The position numbers and the translations under genes are program-made. 64,000 nt of DNA from Magnolia sinica (taxonomy: Eukaryota > Streptophyta > Magnoliopsida > Magnoliales > Magnoliaceae), in NCBI RefSeq assembly GCF_029962835.1, contig NC_080588.1, positions 65,248,001 to 65,312,000 of the forward strand. Reading direction: 5' to 3'. The number at the start of each line of letters is the position of its first letter. The first letter of the stretch is position 1. The notes under the pieces are model-generated. The model worked only from the letters and a program-made list of their open reading frames with translations, was not told the origin of the DNA and searched no databases. Of the stretch, positions 61,001-64,000 are shown piece after piece.

Positions 61001-63946
61001 TATTGCCCAGTAAGAGTAAAAGCAGCATCTCACATAATAAGAATTGTGAAACTACATTCTTAAAATACCTGCATGTCGATGGATGTTCCTGTAGTTACAA
61101 AAAATAACCCAAGAAGCAAGCCTCGAAAGGGCCTTATGTCGGCTTCAATCTGTGTCCGGAAATTGGTTTCTGCTAGAAGTGCCCCAGCCAGAAATGCACC
61201 AAGCTATGCAACAATAACAGATTCATTAAATACATTAACTAGGAAAACTCAGGATTTTAGCCGGTTTACAACTTTCAGACAAATTATCAAACCGTGTCAC
61301 TGAAGCCCAAGTATTGGGTCATAAGTGAAGTCCCTGCAACTGTAAGCAAACAGAGAGCAACAAAAGCTTCTGAGCTCCTTGATTCTGCAACAACCTGCAT
61401 TTTAATGTAATTGGCCTCAAAAAATCTCTTTTCTCAGGCACCATGAAAACAATAAATATGACAGATGGAGATTTGAGTTATTATTAGGAATCTGATACCA
61501 ACTTCAAAGATACGCCTGAGTAGGTATTTTCCTCCAAGGGAAAGCAGGCCAAGTCCACCTAGAGCCTTCAAACTTTCTGTAGCTAGCATTGGCCAAATGC
61601 TTTCCTCCACTAGGTTCTGCAAGAAGGGACCAAATAAATTATAACCAGATTTGGTTTGAACTGATTGATGGATGCACTTGACAGGCTGAAACATGCACTG
61701 TATATAAAGTTATAGTGCCAAACAATATGAACCCCTGTGGAGAGGTCTTGAAAGTTTTTTCCGCAGTAACACAAAAATGGAGTTTGATTAGAAACCTCAT
61801 GGATGGTATCATCATAATGCAAAATGGACGAAGCTGGATATAGGAGGTTTAGACTTCAAGAAGCATGCTGAATTACTAAACAATTTCATTAAAAAAATGT
61901 GCAGAAATTGTCAATGGTAGCAAGGAAACATCAGAGCATCTGAACTAAAGAACACAGGTTTCTTTTATGCCATGGGATTTCAAATTCCGACATGGATTTG
62001 AGGAAATGGGATGGATGAATGATGAAAAGCTGTAACAGCAACTAAACTGGATTTCTTGTACAGATCAATTATTGCATAGTTTGCATGTGTGAAAGCTGAT
62101 AAGATCACAGTAGAAGAAATGAGAAAACAACCAAACTATATCACCAGTTTATGAATGAAGGACATGGACAAAGCTAGTGGGACTGAAAACAGGCCAAAGC
62201 ACACAGCTGTATGGAAAATCAAAGCTGGGCTACACATACAACATTGTAATTTCATTTCGATGATGAAGTGATTAACCCCAGGTCCTCCGTCTTTATGTTG
62301 GACAAGAAAAAGGCATAACCAAACTGTGGAGTACTTTAAGGCGGAAAAAACAAGTTAAATAATATAGACAGGGGAGCCACTATTTGCGCTGATACACTTG
62401 CTCTTTTTTATAGATACAACTTTGTACTATTGTATTATCAAGAGAGGCAAAAGGGTGTGTTCAGGCTGAATTGGGCTGGGTTCGGGCTCAGGCCTACTTA
62501 GCATCTTGTGTTGGCTGGGCTTAGGCCCCCTTCTCCTGTAACAGGCTGGAGATAGGTCCTTTCATTATAGCCAGTGGCAGGCTTGGGCTGGAGTTAGGCC
62601 TATTGTCCTAGTCTTTCAGGCTGGACATGGACAAGCCCTGGCATGGCCCATACTGGCTCAATTAACAAGAGGGGATTTTATTTTTTTTTCCAAAATTAAC
62701 ATCAGAGAAAAGAAGCAAATAACTCCACTTATGTACATCCTAACTGAATGCATGACCTCATTGCAGTAGCCCAAGCATCATGCAATGATAACCAAAACAA
62801 CCTGTTGCGATTGCATAAGAATGACAACAACTAAATTGGGGAGAACTAAGGTCCCATTTGGTGAGTGGCATGTTGCAACATGGTAGCTCCCTAGGAAGGA
62901 CTTACCACGGGAAACAAGCGCAAGTTGAAGGAAAAAACACTACTGAGTGCAATGCAGGGGTATTTTCACACCAGGCTTGGGTGGGGTTGCTTGTGGGATG
63001 CAAGGGCACACTCGGGGTGGACGGCCCGTGTGAGGTGGGTGGCTCGTGTGAGACGGGCCCCACCCGTGTGAGGCGGTGGCTCGTGTGAGGCGGTACCCAT
63101 GTGATTTGGGGACCACAAGGGGGTTCGGCCGAGGTCCTAACCCAGGAGATGTGGGGCCTGGGCTATAAGATAAAGGGATTGATTCGCCATGCTCTATCAG
63201 TTTGAGCTTTTAGAGCAAGTGGTTAATTGTCCTGCATTAGAAACAATGATGTAATGGTATCGACGCATCCCATTATGCGTGATTAATGCAGGGGCATTTT
63301 CACACCGAGCTTGAGTGGGGTTGCTTGTGGGATGCAGGGGCACACTCGGGGTGGACGGCCCGTGCGAGGTGGTACCCATGTGATTTGGGGGCCACAAGGG
63401 GGGTTTGGCCGAGGTCCTAATCCATGAGATGTGGGGCCCGGGTTATGAAATAAAGGGATTGATTCGCCATGCTCTATCAATTTGAGCTTTTAGAGCAAGT
63501 GGTTAATTATCCTGCATCAGAGTGAAGTTGACAGTGGTAGAAATTAGAGGGTAAAAGTCGAGATGTCCCAAAAGACCATCTCAAGGGAATTCAAATTCAC
63601 ATTGGTTCCCATGCAACACCAGCAGAGCAACAAACAACATCCTTAAACCTAGAGATCCAATCATGTATACATAGAAAAACATGAAAAGTGACAGCATAAG
63701 GATATAATTCATGTGACCACACAAGTAATTGAAGTCTGTCTGATTTCCCAACCAAAAATTTCCAAATGGAACAAATATACTTTGCAAAATCAATTTCAAG
63801 GCTAGGAAGTACCACAGATGCAATGCAGTATTTCTTCTATGGTAAATTCAGTTGGACAATTTCAGTGCTAGTATACATGTAAACTTTTTGCATACCTGAC
63901 TCTCTAGCACTGGAAGTATGACTAAGAGGGGGACGACAGCTATGTC
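54623..63946 (-). CDS. KEA3: K+ efflux antiporter KEA3-like, C-terminal 552 residues
   Basis: This is a CPA2-type K+/H+ antiporter. Plant KEA3 sits in the thylakoid membrane and releases lumenal H+ when light drops. Twelve exons: 63896-63946, 61503-61616, 61293-61394, 61069-61203, 59357-59538, 59135-59270, 58958-59053, 58770-58871, 58282-58443, 55808-55897, 55041-55202 and 54623-54949 (TAA). All introns are GT-AG and all phases agree. Earlier exons lie beyond the window. Residues 1-240 of this part are the end of the exchanger domain ([57 protein letters not shown]). Residues about 260-445 form the KTN (RCK_N) domain with the Rossmann motif GFGQMG (266-271) and [20 protein letters not shown]. 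The tail of 108 residues is acidic. The KTN sequence separates it from KEA1/2, which read FVRAHDVDHG-like there. In Arabidopsis, KEA3 C-terminal splice forms are known; the last exon here starts GTAAGG, so its acceptor also looks like a donor. Confidence 0.93.
55203..55807. repeat. KEA3 intron 10 with an (AT)n run
   Basis: The 605-bp intron (numbered within this window) contains about 28 AT units at 55487-55542 and a small tandem CATGAGCCCATCATGAA at 55402-55436. Nothing else was seen. Confidence 0.85.
55898..58281. other. KEA3 intron 9 (2.4 kb)
   Basis: It holds the possible solo LTR described separately, T runs at 57390-57411 and 57968-57999, and otherwise featureless sequence. No exon was missed by phase: exons 9 and 10 join on whole codons. 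Confidence 0.5.
56820..57445. mobile_element. Possible solo LTR in KEA3 intron 9
   Basis: It begins TGATGTAGGTCATGACCTAC, is AT-rich, has a GTAGGAGTAACTCAATTTAA segment and TTGATATCAATAAAG near 57335, as in LTR leaders. The right edge and a target duplication were not found, so the call is tentative. Confidence 0.3.
59539..61068. other. KEA3 intron 4 (1.5 kb)
   Basis: No exon. The stretch 60575-60795 has GATCC-rich old-repeat character and ends TACCCATTGACAGCCCTGCT, which on the other strand (AGCAGGGCTGTCAATGGGTA) resembles the end of a hAT-type MITE. The other end was not identified. Confidence 0.4.
61617..62952. other. KEA3 intron 1 of this window, right of exon 2
   Basis: No exon. Between 62455 and 62665 there is GGCTGGGCTTAGGCC-like internally repetitive sequence of MITE character without resolved ends. 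The TRIM at 62.95-63.52 kb lies further along the same intron. Confidence 0.4.
62953..63519 (+). mobile_element. TRIM-type miniature LTR retroelement, copy 2, in a KEA3 intron
   Basis: LTRs at about 62953-63239 and 63280-63519 flank only about 40 bp with TGGTATCGACGC (63255-63266), a degenerate primer-binding site. The LTRs share GCAGGGGCATTTTCACACC-like starts, GGTCCTAACCCA and TAGAGCAAGTGGTTAATT, and end CCTGCAT(C/T)A. The left LTR is about 50 bp longer through extra GTGTGAGGCGG-type repeats (63030-63095). It is the same family as the element at 1123-1652. Its orientation is opposite to KEA3. Confidence 0.75.
63520..63895. other. KEA3 intron next to the first exon of this window
   Basis: Ordinary intron sequence leading to the donor GTATGC (read on the minus strand) of exon 63896-63946. 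No other feature was seen. Confidence 0.4.
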
Positions 63947-64000
63947 CTGCAAATATCAACCAGTGGGGATCAAAGTAGTTATCGACTTGATATTTTTTGT

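Noticed and set aside
1-64000. CRISPR arrays, operons, riboswitches or ribosomal RNA
   Set aside because: None seen; regular short repeats are microsatellites and the genes are spliced eukaryotic units.

Overview
This is plant nuclear DNA. Coding sequence is cut into short exons by introns of up to about 9 kb, the protein families are plant ones, and the rest is dominated by retroelements, SINEs, LINEs, MITEs and microsatellites. A palindromic repeat with GTGGGGCCCAC-like tips and CCATCC-type arms occurs many times. From memory that family is abundant in magnoliids (Magnolia, Liriodendron, Lauraceae), so a magnoliid is my guess, not a demonstrated assignment.

There are four host genes. (1) About 3.1-21.6 kb, plus strand: the 3' part of a conserved gene whose product I could not name; five exons are supported and its introns hold a head-to-head LTR palindrome, an RTE-type LINE and a 5.6 kb LTR-type element. 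(2) 23.4-29.9 kb, plus: UFC1, the E2 of the UFM1 pathway, complete in three exons; intron 2 holds a small LTR element and an L1 remnant. (3) 42.3-50.4 kb, plus: a ubiquitin-RUB/NEDD8 fusion precursor, complete in three exons, with a 72-nt intron that stays in frame and a 7.6 kb GC-AG intron. (4) 54.6-63.9 kb, minus: the last twelve coding exons of a KEA3-type potassium efflux antiporter (end of the transporter domain, KTN domain, C-terminal tail); its 5' part lies beyond the right edge.

Between UFC1 and the ubiquitin-RUB gene (30.4-39.2 kb) is a direct duplicate of the KEA3 last exon, last intron and 3' flank. It has been split by a 6.7 kb Ty1/copia element with a 5-bp target duplication, and again by an insertion that itself carries a hAT-type MITE with a perfect 8-bp target duplication. 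The order of events can be read from the sequence: an RTE-LINE tail inserted, then the duplication, then the copia and MITE insertions. Five modules of the palindromic repeat are stacked from 40.07 to 42.01 kb and the last ends about 310 bp before the ubiquitin-RUB start codon. Two miniature LTR elements (TRIMs) of one family lie near the two ends of the window.

The genes are independent eukaryotic units, not an operon. UFC1 and the ubiquitin-RUB precursor both serve ubiquitin-like conjugation, but nothing here shows that their proximity matters. Exon borders were placed by reading splice sites and protein similarity by eye, without transcripts.
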